A stretch of DNA of 64,000 nucleotides from Bartonella sp. ML70XJBT.G. Lineage in GTDB: Bacteria; Pseudomonadota; Alphaproteobacteria; Rhizobiales; Rhizobiaceae. The notes below the pieces were generated by a model. It was not told the DNA's origin. It worked only from the letters and a program-made list of their open reading frames with translations, and made no database searches. Of the stretch, positions 9,843 through 21,790 are shown one piece after another. The DNA lies in assembly GCF_028618575.1 (NCBI RefSeq), contig NZ_JAQITA010000011.1, positions 1 through 64,000 of the forward strand, in the 5' to 3' direction. Both the position numbers and the translations under genes were made by a program. Within the stretch, counting starts at the first letter, position 1; each line of letters begins with the position of its first letter.

Positions 9843-10443
9843 CAAAATATTATCGTATTGTTCGTGAACATATTTGCTAAAGCTATCTCTTGTTGCTCTC
9901 AAGTTCATTTTGCAATGCTGCTCATAAACTCTATAATGGTAAAGTCATACCATCATCTTCACGCTTATGAAGAAGCACACTGTTACCTCAATGTCGTGAG
10001 AGCTATTGTATTTATAAGAGGTATTTTTACTGTTTGTTTCCTGCTTATACTTCAAGAGTTTTTATCTATATATCAATCCTGTTTATGGACGTGCGCGTAA
10101 AAAGTTTTATCTGCTTCACTATAAAGGGGATGAGATGAAAGAAGCGTATGGTATGTGAGAGTTCGAAATAAGAAAATTTGGTTTTCGAAGCCTTTATTCG
10201 GCATCTAAAATGGTGAGCTATCAATATGTTCATGAAAAACAGTTGGGAAGAACCTGTTATGGCTTTGTGGGGTGTAAGAGGCTCTCTTTACAAATATGCT
10301 AGGGTTGAGAAAATCTTTTACTTGTCCCAGAGGTGTTAAGATTTTTGAAGGTGTAGGTAGACTGTTAATGATACAATGACTATCGGACCGCGAACAGCCC
10401 GATAGTTAAAAAATTTGTTTCAAAAAAATTCATATCCGGCTGT
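9843..10443. other. Intergenic region downstream of fumC
   Basis: No gene is supported; an open frame at 9858-10100 has no family similarity. A hairpin ACTATCGG / CCGATAGT lies at 10379-10406, just past the fumC stop, and may act in termination although it lacks a U-tract on the minus strand. Confidence 0.4.
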
Positions 10444-11832
10444 TTACTTTGGAGCAATCATCTTTTTGGGATCAACCAGCCGATCATAATCCTCTGCAGA
10501 AACACCTGCTTTGAGTGCTTCAGTACGCAAAGTTGTATCATTTTTATGCGCTGCTTTGGCAATTTCGGCCGCTTTCTCATAACCAATTTCTGGGGCAAGT
10601 GCTGTCACCAGCATCAAAGAGCGCTCCATGAGAGTGTGAATATGAACCCGATTAGCACGTAATCCTTGGACACAATGGAGATCAAAAGAGCGCATGCAAT
10701 CTCCAAGGAGCGTAATTGATTGCAAAACATTATAGCCAATGACAGGTTTATAAACATTGAGTTCAAAATGCCCTTGGCTGGCAGCAAATGTTACAGTGGT
10801 ATGATTCCCAAATACTTGGGTTGCAACCATGGTCATTGCTTCACATTGGGTGGGGTTGACTTTGCCGGGCATGATAGAAGAGCCTGGTTCATTTTCAGGG
10901 AGGCTTAATTCGCCCAAACCTGAACGTGGACCTGATCCCAAAAAGCGGATATCGTTGGCGATCTTAAACAGATCAGCAGCAAGAGCATTGAGACTACCAT
11001 GGAAATGGGCAAGGGCTCCATGATGGGCAAGCGCCTCAAATTTATTGCTGGCGGTTTTAAAGGCAACCCCTGTAAGGGTACTCATTGTTTGCGCAAAAGC
11101 AACATCAAAACCCTGTGGTGCATTGAGCCCTGTCCCGACAGCGGTTCCACCTTGGGCAAGCATCTGGACATCGGCAAGAGCTGTTTCAATACGCTGGCGA
11201 TTAGCTTCGAGTGCGGCGCGGTAGCCTGAAAATTCTTGTGCTAAAGTTAAGGGTGTTGCATCTTGAGTATGGGTACGCCCGATTTTAATGATATCGGCAA
11301 ATTCTTCTTCTTTTTTCTTTAAAGTGGTAATAAGGGCTTCAAGAATGGGAAATAAGTGTTGGCGTGTTTGCAGTGTGGTGGCAATGTGAAGTGCTGTGGG
11401 AAAGGAATCGTTTGAGGATTGGCTCATATTGACATGATCATTGGGGTGAACAGGACTTTTGCTCCCTAGTTTTCCTCCCAAAAGCATGCTAGCATAGTTG
11501 GCAATCACCTCATTGACATTCATATTGCTCTGCGTACCAGAACCCGTTTGCCAAACAGAGAGCGGAAAATGTGTATCAAATGCACCGGCGAGCACTTCGT
11601 CAGCAGCAGTAATGATAGCTTTGCCAATGTTTTGCGGAAGTTTCCCTTTTTCCATATTCACAAGGGCTGCGGCTTTTTTGACAAGGCTTAAGGCATAAAT
11701 GATAGTGAGTGGCTGTTTTTCACTGCCAATATTAAAATTATGCAGCGAGCGTTCAGTCTGTGCTCCCCAATAACGGTCTTGACGTACCGAAATCGTCCCC
11801 AAGCTATCCGTTTCCTGACGTGTTTCACTCAT
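10444..11832 (-). CDS. fumC: Fumarate hydratase class II
   Basis: Reversibly hydrates fumarate to L-malate in the citric acid cycle; the class II enzymes are iron-independent homotetramers. The 462-residue protein carries the superfamily signature [11 protein letters not shown] at about residues 317-327, the [19 protein letters not shown] block at about 128-146 and [14 protein letters not shown] at about 96-109, which provide the active-site residues. Length is normal. It is divergent from groES, with a short intergenic region that holds the CIRCE element. Together with groESL it is enclosed by the 8781-9842 / 14157-15219 inverted repeat. Confidence 0.96.
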   Translation of the reverse strand: MSETRQETDSLGTISVRQDRYWGAQTERSLHNFNIGSEKQPLTIIYALSLVKKAAALVNMEKGKLPQNIGKAIITAADEVLAGAFDTHFPLSVWQTGSGTQSNMNVNEVIANYASMLLGGKLGSKSPVHPNDHVNMSQSSNDSFPTALHIATTLQTRQHLFPILEALITTLKKKEEEFADIIKIGRTHTQDATPLTLAQEFSGYRAALEANRQRIETALADVQMLAQGGTAVGTGLNAPQGFDVAFAQTMSTLTGVAFKTASNKFEALAHHGALAHFHGSLNALAADLFKIANDIRFLGSGPRSGLGELSLPENEPGSSIMPGKVNPTQCEAMTMVATQVFGNHTTVTFAASQGHFELNVYKPVIGYNVLQSITLLGDCMRSFDLHCVQGLRANRVHIHTLMERSLMLVTALAPEIGYEKAAEIAKAAHKNDTTLRTEALKAGVSAEDYDRLVDPKKMIAPK

Positions 11833-11942
11833 GATAAGATCCTTTTATGTTGGCAAATTAATAAAAAGCTAGATAATGCAAAATAGGAAAAAGAGGCAAG
11901 ACGTCAAAGTCTTTTTAAGGTAAATTATTTTTCAGAAGAATC

Positions 11943-11970
11943 CTTGACATTGAGAAGAGGCAATTTTATA
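11943..11970 (+). promoter_or_regulatory. groESL promoter
   Basis: CTTGAC at 11943-11948 and TTTATA at 11965-11970, 16-base spacer, just upstream of the CIRCE element. The CTTGAC box also fits an alphaproteobacterial heat-shock sigma factor. Confidence 0.55.
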
Positions 11971-11982
11971 TCTTGGGTAGTG

Positions 11983-12009
11983 TTAGCACTCATACTTTGA
12001 GAGTGCTAG
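11983..12009 (+). promoter_or_regulatory. CIRCE operator (HrcA site) of groESL
   Basis: TTAGCACTC, nine-base spacer, GAGTGCTAG: one mismatch from the consensus inverted repeat. It is the known binding site of the heat-shock repressor HrcA, so the groESL operon is probably derepressed on heat stress. Confidence 0.92.
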
Positions 12010-12058
12010 CAAGGACTTAAGATTAATGCAATTATATTAAGTTTTAAGGATTTTAAAC

Positions 12059-12355
12059 ATGGCTAATATACAATTCCGCCCGCTTCACGATCGTGTCGTT
12101 GTCCGTCGGGTTGAATCTGAAAATAAGACTGCTGGTGGGATTATCATTCCTGATACAGCAAAAGAAAAACCTCAAGAAGGTGAAGTTATTGCTATTGGCA
12201 ATGGTGCTCTCGATGATAATGGAAAGCGCGTGCCTTTAGAAGTAAAAACAGGTGACCGTATCCTGTTTGGAAAATGGTCTGGAACTGAAGTAAAGATTAA
12301 TGGGGAAGACCTCTTAATCATGAAAGAATCCGACATTATGGGAATTTTGGGCTAG
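12059..12355 (+). CDS. groES: Co-chaperonin GroES
   Basis: A 98-residue Hsp10 that caps the GroEL ring during ATP-driven folding. The N-terminal [14 protein letters not shown] signature and the mobile-loop region with [19 protein letters not shown] are intact. It is the first gene of a bicistronic operon with groEL, with a 60-base gap, and is controlled by CIRCE. Confidence 0.97.
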   Translation: MANIQFRPLHDRVVVRRVESENKTAGGIIIPDTAKEKPQEGEVIAIGNGALDDNGKRVPLEVKTGDRILFGKWSGTEVKINGEDLLIMKESDIMGILG

Positions 12356-12415
12356 TTTTAAGCCTTTCAATTCTTCCATTTTATATTATTTGAGATAACT
12401 CCAAGGAGAAATTAA

Positions 12416-14059
<1,644 letters not shown>

Positions 14060-14085
14060 TCTCCTTTCCTAAAGAAAAAAAAGAG

Positions 14086-14108
14086 ACGGGCCTATTGGCC
14101 CGTTTTTT
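14086..14108 (+). terminator. Terminator of groESL
   Basis: ACGGGCC, TATT loop, GGCCCGT, then TTTTT. A clear rho-independent terminator. Confidence 0.92.
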
Positions 14109-14156
14109 ATGCTTTTCTCTATTTCATAATCGGTAAATTTGTTTTGCTTGCTGCGA

Positions 14157-14492
14157 CAATTGGTGGTCTGGAGTTGTGCTTTCTGCTCTGCGGAATGCTG
14201 CTTCAATTGCCAGCCTTCTGATCACAACTGAAATAATGGTTGCTGATAGTAGAGTCGCGTTGTTGCGTGTAATAATGCGCTGACTGTTAAAGGAAAAAAT
14301 CCCGATCAAGAAGCTTCATAGCATTTACTGTATTCTCCAAGCATCAGCACGCTAAATTGCCATAAATGCCGGTGAAGAAGCTGCGATCGTAGCAAAGTGT
14401 TGGAAAATAATGCTGATACCTTTAGTGCAACATCGCAACCGGTGGATTTGCTGATTTGCGTGCTTTCAAAAATTGGTGATCGTGGTGCGTTT
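14157..14492 (+). pseudogene. groEL 3' fragment, segments permuted (right copy)
   Basis: Begins with a degraded version of the Gro[17 protein letters not shown] segment and continues into the earlier ALTVKGNNP segment through to the [10 protein letters not shown] region, with several indels and stop codons. The segment order matches the left copy at 9534-9842, so both derive from one rearranged ancestor. It lies directly behind the intact groEL terminator. Confidence 0.85.
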
Positions 14493-14570
14493 TATTCCTT
14501 GTAGAGGATGTGCTTATTAAAATACGCGAAAAACAACAGCATGCGGCAATGTACACTCTAGAGCGTTACG

Positions 14571-14951
14571 TTAAAAGTTTTCATTTGGCTCGGAGAGCAG
14601 CTGTAAAATTGCTTTGCGTTTCATCGAGGTGAGAACACGAAATCTTTTGAGTAGCAGATATTCTTCTCTGCTGGAGATGACTTCATCATGATGGGTGGGA
14701 GTATGTTGTTGTGTGAAGAGATCAGCGTAAAAAAAGGCAATAGGAACATTTAAAATATCGGCAATTTCCTTTAAACGCCCAGCTCCAACACGATTTAATC
14801 CTTTTTCATATTTTTGAATTTGCTGAAAGCTTACTCCTAAAGCATGTCCTAATTGTTTTTGAGATATTTTCAGCATGTTTCGTCTGAAGCGAATTTTTTT
14901 GCCAACGAATTGATCAATGAATTTGTCGTTATGAGGATTTTTACTTTGCAT
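14571..14951 (-). CDS. XRE-family helix-turn-helix regulator, partner of Brt RNA
   Basis: A 126-residue paralogue of the 9052 and 15348 regulators, with only a few substitutions. The HTH (about residues 19-73) reads ISQKQLGHALGVSFQQIQKY. Start ATG 14951 follows GGTGGGAGGGGAA on the minus strand; a longer open frame reaching 15008 runs into the Brt RNA and is not used. It is preceded by its own Brt copy and promoter. Confidence 0.87.
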   Translation of the reverse strand: MQSKNPHNDKFIDQFVGKKIRFRRNMLKISQKQLGHALGVSFQQIQKYEKGLNRVGAGRLKEIADILNVPIAFFYADLFTQQHTPTHHDEVISSREEYLLLKRFRVLTSMKRKAILQLLSEPNENF

Positions 14952-14957
14952 TTCCCC

Positions 14958-15165
14958 TCCCACCGGTTGCGAGCGCCCTCGCGTTGGTATTCCGGGAGTA
15001 ACAAGCACTGACCTCGAATCAGCATTTTGCTTTTAGTGCTGGTAAGCACTTGGACATAGCAAAATCTCCCGGAATCCCGGGATACCCGCAAAGCGGGACA
15101 AATCTATGTATCGAGGTTTCGGGCTTGTCTTCCCTATTGGTCGCTGCGTATACGACCAAAACATC
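14958..15165 (-). ncRNA. Brt-type structured small RNA
   Basis: Same architecture as the 8836-9041 RNA. The 5' stem is GGTCG/CGACC and the second hairpin CCCGCTTTGCGGG; both differ from the 8836 copy by paired changes. The long-range pair ATTCCGGGAG/CTCCCGGAAT and the GCGAGGGCGCTCGC hairpin before the ribosome-binding site are kept. Confidence 0.75.
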
Positions 15166-15171
15166 CTTTAA

Positions 15172-15200
15172 TTCATAAAGTAATTTCAGGAGATTGGCAA
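15172..15200 (-). promoter_or_regulatory. Promoter of the Brt-like RNA
   Basis: On the minus strand TTGCCA, 17 bases, TATGAA, in the same place as in the other copies. Confidence 0.7.
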
Positions 15201-15347
15201 TAAAAATGAACACAGCCTTGTGATGGCGTGTTTTGCATGCAATCAAGCAGTGTGTTGTTCATTCAATTAAAAAACATTCATAAGAAGATTGTCCAAAACG
15301 GACGTATGACTACTGATGAACAAAGCCTGTGGGGCGCGCGCATGATT

Positions 15348-15728
15348 TTAAAAGTTTTCATTTGGTTCAGAGAGCAGCTGTAAAATCGTTCTGCGCTTTA
15401 TCGTGGTGAGAACGCGAAATCTTTTGAGCAGCAGATATTCTTCTCTGCTTGAGATGACTTCATCATGATGGGTGGGAGTATGTTGTTGTGTGAAGAGATC
15501 AGCGTAAAAAAAGGCAATGGGAACATTTAAAATATCGGCAATTTCCTTTAACTGCCCAGCTCCAACACGTTTTAATCCTTTTTCATATTTTTGAATTTGC
15601 TGGAAGCTTACTCCTAAAGACTGCCCTAAGTGTTTTTGAGACATTTTCAGCATGTTTCGTCTGAAGCGAATTTTTTTGCCAACGAATTGATCAATGAATT
15701 TGTCATTATGAGGATTTTTACTTTGCAT
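15348..15728 (-). CDS. XRE-family helix-turn-helix regulator, partner of Brt RNA
   Basis: A 126-residue member of the same family, with HTH MSQKHLGQSLGVSFQQIQKY. Start ATG 15728 follows GGTGGGAGGGGAA. It forms a direct repeat with the 14571 gene; the repeated unit, including RNA and promoter, is about 780 bases long. Its intact state contrasts with the decayed outer copy on the left side (8298-8676). Confidence 0.87.
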   Translation of the reverse strand: MQSKNPHNDKFIDQFVGKKIRFRRNMLKMSQKHLGQSLGVSFQQIQKYEKGLKRVGAGQLKEIADILNVPIAFFYADLFTQQHTPTHHDEVISSREEYLLLKRFRVLTTIKRRTILQLLSEPNENF

Positions 15729-15734
15729 TTCCCC

Positions 15735-15945
15735 TCCCACCGGTTGCGAGCGCCCTCGCATTGGTATTCCGGGAGTTTGAAAGCACTGAGCTTAATCAGC
15801 CTTTTGCTTTTAGTGCTGTAACAGCACCTGGACATAGCAAAAGCTCCCGGAATCCGGGAGATACCCACAAAGTGGGTTTATTTTATGTATTAAGCTTTCG
15901 GGCTTTCAAATACCTATTGGTCGCTGCGTACACGACCAAAACATT
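15735..15945 (-). ncRNA. Brt-type structured small RNA
   Basis: Fourth copy. The 5' stem (GGTCG/CGACC), the CCCACTTTGTGGG hairpin, the long-range pair and the GCGAG/CTCGC hairpin are present. Ends are estimated by analogy with the other copies. Confidence 0.73.
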
Positions 15946-15951
15946 TCTTAA

Positions 15952-15980
15952 CTCATAAAGTAATTTCAGGAGATTGGCAA
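15952..15980 (-). promoter_or_regulatory. Promoter of the Brt-like RNA
   Basis: On the minus strand TTGCCA, 17 bases, TATGAG. Confidence 0.65.
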
Positions 15981-16042
15981 TAAAAATGAACACAGCCTTG
16001 TGATGGCGTGTTTTGCATGCAATCAAGCAGTGTGCTGTTCAA

Positions 16043-16955
16043 ATTGTTCTCTTCGTTCCCCAAAATCATGATCTCAGGACTGCGTTTGTTGAGAGGATTC
16101 ATAATCCTTGGGTTTAATGGTCAAGCCGCTTACGGGGCGCTTAATAGCGTTCTTGAACAATAATCAAACGGATTGTTTTGTCCTTCTCACACACCTGTGA
16201 CATTATGATGATAAGAGCAAGCCTCGTATGGCGCTAAAACATGGTATTGGAAAATTTTTACGCCATTTTATTCTAGAGGTTTTAGGCGTTAGAGCTATGC
16301 GGAAATAAAACCAGCTTTGACCAAACACTGATACAAACAAATAGGGTAACAAAAATATCAGTTTCTTCAAATCTTTCCTAAAAACCAAATCAATAAGCGA
16401 GAACACTACGCCCTCTCTTCCCTACAAATGCTATAGGAGAACTTTTCAAGGAGAGTTCTCTCATGCAAATGATATCTCTAAAGTGCATTGATTCATGAAA
16501 ATAATGATGACTTCAATTTGAATTTTCTTTCCACATATCTTAAGTTTCTTACATTTTAAGTTCTCTTGAGAGAAAGCAAGGAACCATCCCTTATGTATGC
16601 TCAGTGGGAGTGGTATATTACATCAAAATTCTTTATGATAAGCCGTGAAATGCTTGTTTATGAACACTAGTCTGTTATCCAGTTATGTCGTGAAATTCCA
16701 TTCTTTAGGCAGGGCATATAAAGTTTATGCATAGGGTGTTTTGTTAAAGCATAGGGTGATACGAAGTGCTGAGCTTTTCTGTGGAGCCTATGAAATATCG
16801 CCCTTTAGAGCGGTGCTATGAAGTGCTTACTTATTACGAGAGGAGGAGATAGCATTGAAAAAGAGAGCTGTTTTTTATGAGACAATAGACAAGGAATACG
16901 GATTGCTCTATGAGCACTCAAAGAAATGATTTTTCTTGAAGAAAAGAGGGCAACT
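16043..16955. other. Long gene-poor stretch
   Basis: No gene can be supported. Short frames such as 16203-16406 (minus) look like AT-rich noise. Just left of 16150 the minus strand has a short coding-like tail ending in a stop near 16079, which may be a gene remnant that I cannot assign. Confidence 0.35.
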
Positions 16956-17288
16956 ATGAACCAATATCCTCCATGTCCGCATTGTAGTGGTCTTTATACT
17001 TATGAAGAGGGTGACAATTTTGTTTGTCCTGAATGTGCCCATGAGTGGCCACAAAAGAGTGAAGAGCTTGTTTCTGATGCCGTTTACGATGCTCATGGTC
17101 AGATTTTGATAAATGGGGATAGCGTTATGGTGGTCAAAGATCTGAAAGTTAAAGGTGCTGCATCCGTTCTCAAAAGTGGTACAAAGGTGAAAAACATTCG
17201 CCTCGTGGAGGGAGATCATAATATCGATTGTAAGATTCCTGGAATTGGTCAGATTGGCTTAAAATCTGAATTCGTGAAAAAAATTTAG
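16956..17288 (+). CDS. yjdM: YjdM/PhnA-family zinc-ribbon protein
   Basis: A small protein of the YjdM (formerly PhnA) family: an N-terminal zinc ribbon with CPHC at about residues 7-10 and CPEC at about 25-28, then a small beta-barrel domain ([34 protein letters not shown]) ending in LKSEFVKK. The biochemical role of this family is not settled; the old phosphonoacetate hydrolase label does not apply. I place the start at ATG 16956, behind AGAGGGCAACT, since the 10 upstream residues are not part of the family; this gives 110 residues. It stands alone. Confidence 0.9.
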   Translation: MNQYPPCPHCSGLYTYEEGDNFVCPECAHEWPQKSEELVSDAVYDAHGQILINGDSVMVVKDLKVKGAASVLKSGTKVKNIRLVEGDHNIDCKIPGIGQIGLKSEFVKKI

Positions 17289-17923
17289 TGTAGAATTTGT
17301 AAAGCATTTTCCCTTTGTTAAAGCGCCTCTGTCAAAGCGGATACCAGAATTTAGAGATTTAAAACAAAAACTGTTCAATTCTTTTTAAATCTTTTAAAGA
17401 AAAGGCGTACTTTAAGAAAATAGACTCCAATGTTTTGTGGTGGTTTTCTTTGTCAGAGCATCATGCTGGTATCTGCATTCTTGCTACCAGTTTAAAATGC
17501 CTACCTACTCAAAATGCCTACCTACTCAAAATGATTGTAAAAGCTCTTAGCATCTGAGACAATCTATAGGTATTTTACTTATTTTCTTAAAGTTTTCACC
17601 CTTACACCAAGCTAGTTTATGGACATGTCAGCACATGGTTGATTGCTTTTTTCTCAAGAGGATTTGAAATGTAAGAAACTTGCGATATGCGTGGCTTTTA
17701 ATTCAATACGATGCCATGTGAAAGAATTATCTTTATAAATCAAGCTACTGTAGAGATATCATTTGCATGATAGAACTCTTATCGAGAAAGTGCACCTATG
17801 GTGTTTAGGGTGAGAGAGGGCGTAATGTTCTTGCTTGCCAAGTTGGTTTTTGTAAGAGAGTTCTAAGAAGTAATGTTTTTATTATCCTGTTTGTTTTTAT
17901 CAGTGCTTTATCAAAGCTGGTTT
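17289..17923. other. Intergenic region with a short tandem repeat
   Basis: No gene is seen. A 17-base unit, AAAATGCCTACCTACTC, occurs twice in tandem at 17494-17527 and starts a third time. Confidence 0.45.
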
Positions 17924-18502
17924 TTATTGCGGCATGGCTTCAACTCCTAAAACCTCTGGAATAAAATGGCGTAAAAGATTTTCAATACCATGTTTGAGTG
18001 TTGCAGTTGAAGAGGGGCATCCAGCACAGGCACCGCGCATATTGAGGTAAACAATACCGTTTTCAAAGCCACGAAAAGTAATATCTCCACCATCATTGGC
18101 AACGGCTGGGCGAACACGCGTTTCAAGGAGCTCTTTAATTGTTAAGACGATATCAGCGTCTTTTTCATCATAAAATTCTTCGTTAAGGGCGTGGGCTTTT
18201 GCCCCTATTACAGCGTTGCTGGCGATAACGGGGTCACCAGAGAGAAAATGCTCCATAATGGTGCCTAAAATAACCGGTTTGAGATGTTGCCATTCACCCT
18301 CTTTTTTGCTCACAGTGATAAAATCATAGCCTAAAAAAACACCATTAACATTGGGAATGTTAAACAGTTTCGCAGCTAAAGGCGAATTTTTAGCGGCTTC
18401 TTCACGATCACGGAATTCTAATACGCCCTCAGAAAGAACCACACGACCTGGCAAAAATTTCAATGTTGCAGGATTGGGAGTAGCTTCAGTTTGTATAAAC
18501 AT
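17924..18502 (-). CDS. nfuA: NfuA-type iron-sulfur cluster scaffold/carrier
   Basis: Assembles or carries [4Fe-4S] clusters to apoproteins. The 192-residue protein has the N-terminal Nfu domain (MFIQTEATPNPATLKFLPG) and a C-terminal NifU-like domain with the cluster-binding CAGCPSS (CxxC) at about residues 158-164, preceded by the conserved RPAVANDGGDI. This two-domain layout is the usual alphaproteobacterial form. It lies downstream of the universal stress gene on the same strand, with a 50-base gap, and may be co-transcribed with it. Confidence 0.93.
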   Translation of the reverse strand: MFIQTEATPNPATLKFLPGRVVLSEGVLEFRDREEAAKNSPLAAKLFNIPNVNGVFLGYDFITVSKKEGEWQHLKPVILGTIMEHFLSGDPVIASNAVIGAKAHALNEEFYDEKDADIVLTIKELLETRVRPAVANDGGDITFRGFENGIVYLNMRGACAGCPSSTATLKHGIENLLRHFIPEVLGVEAMPQ

Positions 18503-18552
18503 ATACGCTCCTTTATTATGAGGGATAAAATTACTCTATCCAAATAGTCTTT

Positions 18553-19044
18553 TTAGGCAATCGATTCAATATCTTCATCAGCAAGATTGCTTGGAATAAT
18601 GGTGACGGGAATAGAAAATGCTGTCCCTCGGTTACCAATTAATTGGATAAGTGGTCCTGGTCCCTCTGTGTGTCCACTGGCTGCTAAAACTATAAGGGCG
18701 ATTTCTTTATCCTCATCGATCAATTGGGCAATCTCATCGATTTTCTTACCCTCACGCATCATGATTTCTGTTTCAAGTGCGTGGGTCGTGCGTATATCAT
18801 TGGCAATTTCACCCAACATTTTATGGGCATTTTCTGTCGATTCCGTTCGCATAACATCATTGACACCCAGAAAATGTTGAAAGTCTACAGTGTCAACAAC
18901 ACAAAGTAATACCAATGTTTTCTTGGTGTTTTTGGCATGGTGTGCGGCAAAAGCAACAGCACGTCGACATTCTGGAGTTTCATCGATAATGACCAGAATT
19001 TTCTTCTTATGATCTCTTTTACGATCTTTTTGCTTAGAAACCAT
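18553..19044 (-). CDS. Universal stress protein (UspA family)
   Basis: A 163-residue single-domain USP with the alpha/beta fold. The first strand is KILVIIDETPECRRAV (after a basic N-terminal tail of about 14 residues). The nucleotide-binding pattern near the C terminus is altered: LIVLAASGHTEGPGPLIQLIGNRGTAFSIPV corresponds to the usual G-2x-G-9x-G(S/T) region but is only partly conserved, so ATP binding is uncertain. It is placed between trpS and nfuA on the minus strand, with short gaps on both sides. Confidence 0.88.
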   Translation of the reverse strand: MVSKQKDRKRDHKKKILVIIDETPECRRAVAFAAHHAKNTKKTLVLLCVVDTVDFQHFLGVNDVMRTESTENAHKMLGEIANDIRTTHALETEIMMREGKKIDEIAQLIDEDKEIALIVLAASGHTEGPGPLIQLIGNRGTAFSIPVTIIPSNLADEDIESIA

Positions 19045-19068
19045 GCTTTTCTCTCTCTTTTATTTCTT

Positions 19069-20139
19069 TTAAGTATCATGCAAAAATCCAACAATTTCAC
19101 GGACTTTTTTCATATTTTTTTCTGCCAGAACACTGGCACGTTGTGCGCCATCGTGCAAAACAGAGTCAATATAAGTGCTGTCTTGATGCAAACGACGCAG
19201 TTCCGCTGTTATGGGGGCAAGCTTATCGACAGCAAGGTCAGCTAAGGCTGTTTTAAAAAGCGAAAATTGTTGTCCCGAAAACTCTTTAAGAACCTTTTCT
19301 TTGCTGACTTGGGCAAAGGCTGCATAAATACCAAGCAAATTATCAATTTCTGGTCGTCCTTCTAGCTCGGCAAGGCTGTCAGGAAGAGGGGCAGAATCCG
19401 TTTTTGCTTTGCGTATCTTTTTGGCAATAAGATCAGCATCATCCGTTAAATTAATGCGCGAAAAGTCTGAAGGATCTGATTTTGACATCTTCTTTGTTCC
19501 ATCGCGCAACGACATAACGCGCATGGCCGTTTCCCCTATGAGGGCTTCTGGTATTGGGAAGAAAACGTGTTTTTTTTCATCACCTATTTGTATTGAAACA
19601 GCAAAATTCAACTCTGCAATGCGTTGAGCATAGTCGTTATTGAATTTTTGTGCAATATCGCGTGTGAGTTCAACATGCTGCTTTTGATCCTCTCCTACCG
19701 GAACATGCGTGGCACGGTAGAGTAAAATATCGGCTGCCATGAGACTTGGATAAGCAAAAAGCCCAAGAGATGCTTTTTCACGATCTTTTCCTGCTTTATC
19801 TTTAAATTGTGTCATGCGCTGCATCCAACCAATGCGGGCAATGCAATTGAAAATCCAAGCAAGTTCAGCATGTTGAAAAACCCGAGATTGGTTGAAAATA
19901 ATGTGTTTTTGAGGATCAATCCCGGCAGCTAAAAACGCTGCTGTGACGGCTCTGGTTGATTCAATTAGGCTTTGTGGATCTGGATTGACGGTGAGTGCAT
20001 GCATATCCACAACGCAATACAGGCAATGATAGGATGTCTGTAGTTCAACCCAATGTTTGATGGCACCAAGATAATTGCCAAGATGGAGGTGACCACTCGG
20101 TTGTACGCCGGAAAAGACAAGCGGTGTGAAAATATCCAT
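19069..20139 (-). CDS. trpS: Tryptophanyl-tRNA synthetase
   Basis: Charges tRNA-Trp. This is a class I synthetase with the HIGH-type motif HLHLGN at about residues 16-21 and the KMSKS motif ([10 protein letters not shown]) at about 215. The tryptophan-binding segment begins with FSGVQPSG near the N terminus. The frame is open to 20286, but the extra 49 residues lack similarity, so I use ATG 20139 (356 residues, normal length). murJ lies 79 bases upstream on the same strand, so the two are probably in one transcription unit together with usp and nfuA. Confidence 0.93.
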   Translation of the reverse strand: MDIFTPLVFSGVQPSGHLHLGNYLGAIKHWVELQTSYHCLYCVVDMHALTVNPDPQSLIESTRAVTAAFLAAGIDPQKHIIFNQSRVFQHAELAWIFNCIARIGWMQRMTQFKDKAGKDREKASLGLFAYPSLMAADILLYRATHVPVGEDQKQHVELTRDIAQKFNNDYAQRIAELNFAVSIQIGDEKKHVFFPIPEALIGETAMRVMSLRDGTKKMSKSDPSDFSRINLTDDADLIAKKIRKAKTDSAPLPDSLAELEGRPEIDNLLGIYAAFAQVSKEKVLKEFSGQQFSLFKTALADLAVDKLAPITAELRRLHQDSTYIDSVLHDGAQRASVLAEKNMKKVREIVGFLHDT

Positions 20140-20218
20140 AGGAGAGTTCTTTCTCTTCAGTAAAGTTATTCGTTTTATGGTTTGTGACAAAGCATTTTTC
20201 TCAAAGCAAGTTAAAAGA

Positions 20219-21790
20219 TCATAGGCGTTTTTTGAAATTTTTGAGGGTGAGAAAAAAGGAACGTGTGTCCAGTAAAAAATAGGCACTTACATAGACCACG
20301 AATAGAACAAGCATGATCCCGATCAAAGTGCTGGCACGCAAGAAAAAAGACGCTTGTGAGGATAAAGGGTAAGATAAAAAACCAAGTATATCGATAAGAT
20401 AATAAAGAACTCCAGCACTCAAAAGAGTGATAATCATCAGACAAACAATGCGTTTTATCAATTGTGCATCATATTTCCAATAACCGCGTTCGATAAGCAC
20501 GCAACAAAGCAACAGGGTGTTCACCCATCCAGAGGTAATTTCGGCAATAACAATGCCGCGTGCGGAAAGGAAAGGGAATAATATTAAGGCAAGATTGATA
20601 TTGATGAAAACACTAACGCCGGTGAAAATCATCGGTGTTTTGGTATCTTCATGTGCAAAGAAATTAGGGATAAACACTTTAATGAGGACAAAAGCTGGGA
20701 GTCCTAGTCCGTAAAGTTCAAGCAATTGTGCAACACGCTGGGTGGATTCACTGGTAAATTGTCCACGTTCAAAAAGCAAACTGACAATGGGAGTGGAGAG
20801 CAGGAGAAAGGCAATGGTGGCAGGGAGTGTTAACAATAGGGTTAATTCAATAGAGCGATTTTGTAAATCGTGCGTTTCTTGGTGTTTTTTGCTGCGTAGA
20901 GCCTTGGTTAATTCTGGTAAAAGAACAGTGGCAATGGCAATTGCTATCACACCTAGGGGCAATTGATAAAGACGATCCGCATACATTAAAGAGGATACTG
21001 CACCCGATTGACTGGAAGCAATATTGGTATTGATGAGCAGATTGATCTGTGTAATGCCCCCCGTGATGGCAGCAGGGAGTGCTAGAGTTAAAAGTTTTCG
21101 CACATTGGGACTAAAATGAGGGCGGCGGAGAAAAATTTTCATGCCACTTTGACGCAAAGCAACAGCAATTAAGGCGAGCTGGAGAATACCTGCTGCTAAA
21201 ACACCCCAAGAAAGATTTAAGCCAATATGCCAAGCGTCAAGCTGATAAATCCAAGCATAGGCAAGCACGCTTATTAAAATAAGATTGAGAAAAAGAGGGG
21301 CAATGGCTGCAATAAAATAGCGTCGCAAGGCATTGAGCATGCCGCCCATCATGGCTGCCAAAGACATGCATGTGAGATAGGGAAACATGATGGCGGTAAA
21401 ATGAATGGTGGCGTTAAATTTCGTGCTATCTTCGGCAAAACCTGGTGCAATAATTGTTCTTACCAAAAATGGCATGCTTAATTCCATGGCAATGGTTAAA
21501 AGTAACAGTAGTGTAAAGAGAACACCAAAGACTTCTTCGGCAAATTTGCATGCGCTCTCTTGACCATCTTCGGTAATTTTTTTTGCAAAAAGAGGAACAA
21601 AAGCTGCATTAAAGGCACCTTCAGCAAAAAAACGACGAAATGTATTGGGAAAACGAAAAGCCGCATTGAATGCATCGGAAACAGGACCCGTTCCCAACGC
21701 CGCAGCCATCAGCATTTCGCGTATAAAGCCAAAAATACGGCTCATCAGGGTGCCAGAAGCAACAGTGGCAAATTTTTTAAATAGGATCAT
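20219..21790 (-). CDS. murJ: Lipid II flippase MurJ (MviN)
   Basis: Moves lipid II across the inner membrane for peptidoglycan synthesis. The 523-residue protein is strongly hydrophobic with about 14 predicted membrane helices of the MOP superfamily. It starts with the typical [20 protein letters not shown], followed by [22 protein letters not shown], the family's most conserved region. The MurJ-trpS order is common in Rhizobiales. Confidence 0.95.
   Translation of the reverse strand: MILFKKFATVASGTLMSRIFGFIREMLMAAALGTGPVSDAFNAAFRFPNTFRRFFAEGAFNAAFVPLFAKKITEDGQESACKFAEEVFGVLFTLLLLLTIAMELSMPFLVRTIIAPGFAEDSTKFNATIHFTAIMFPYLTCMSLAAMMGGMLNALRRYFIAAIAPLFLNLILISVLAYAWIYQLDAWHIGLNLSWGVLAAGILQLALIAVALRQSGMKIFLRRPHFSPNVRKLLTLALPAAITGGITQINLLINTNIASSQSGAVSSLMYADRLYQLPLGVIAIAIATVLLPELTKALRSKKHQETHDLQNRSIELTLLLTLPATIAFLLLSTPIVSLLFERGQFTSESTQRVAQLLELYGLGLPAFVLIKVFIPNFFAHEDTKTPMIFTGVSVFININLALILFPFLSARGIVIAEITSGWVNTLLLCCVLIERGYWKYDAQLIKRIVCLMIITLLSAGVLYYLIDILGFLSYPLSSQASFFLRASTLIGIMLVLFVVYVSAYFLLDTRSFFLTLKNFKKRL

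Larger units (their letters stand above)
14157..15219. repeat. Right arm of the inverted repeat around fumC-groESL
   Basis: Reverse complement of 8781-9842 in gene order and much of the sequence: groEL fragment, spacer with AATACGCGAAAAA, XRE regulator, Brt RNA, promoter. The 15261-16042 segment repeats the regulator/RNA unit again in direct orientation. Confidence 0.85.

Noticed and set aside
9858-10100. 80-codon open frame next to the left groEL fragment
   Set aside because: No family similarity; composition of AT-rich noncoding DNA.
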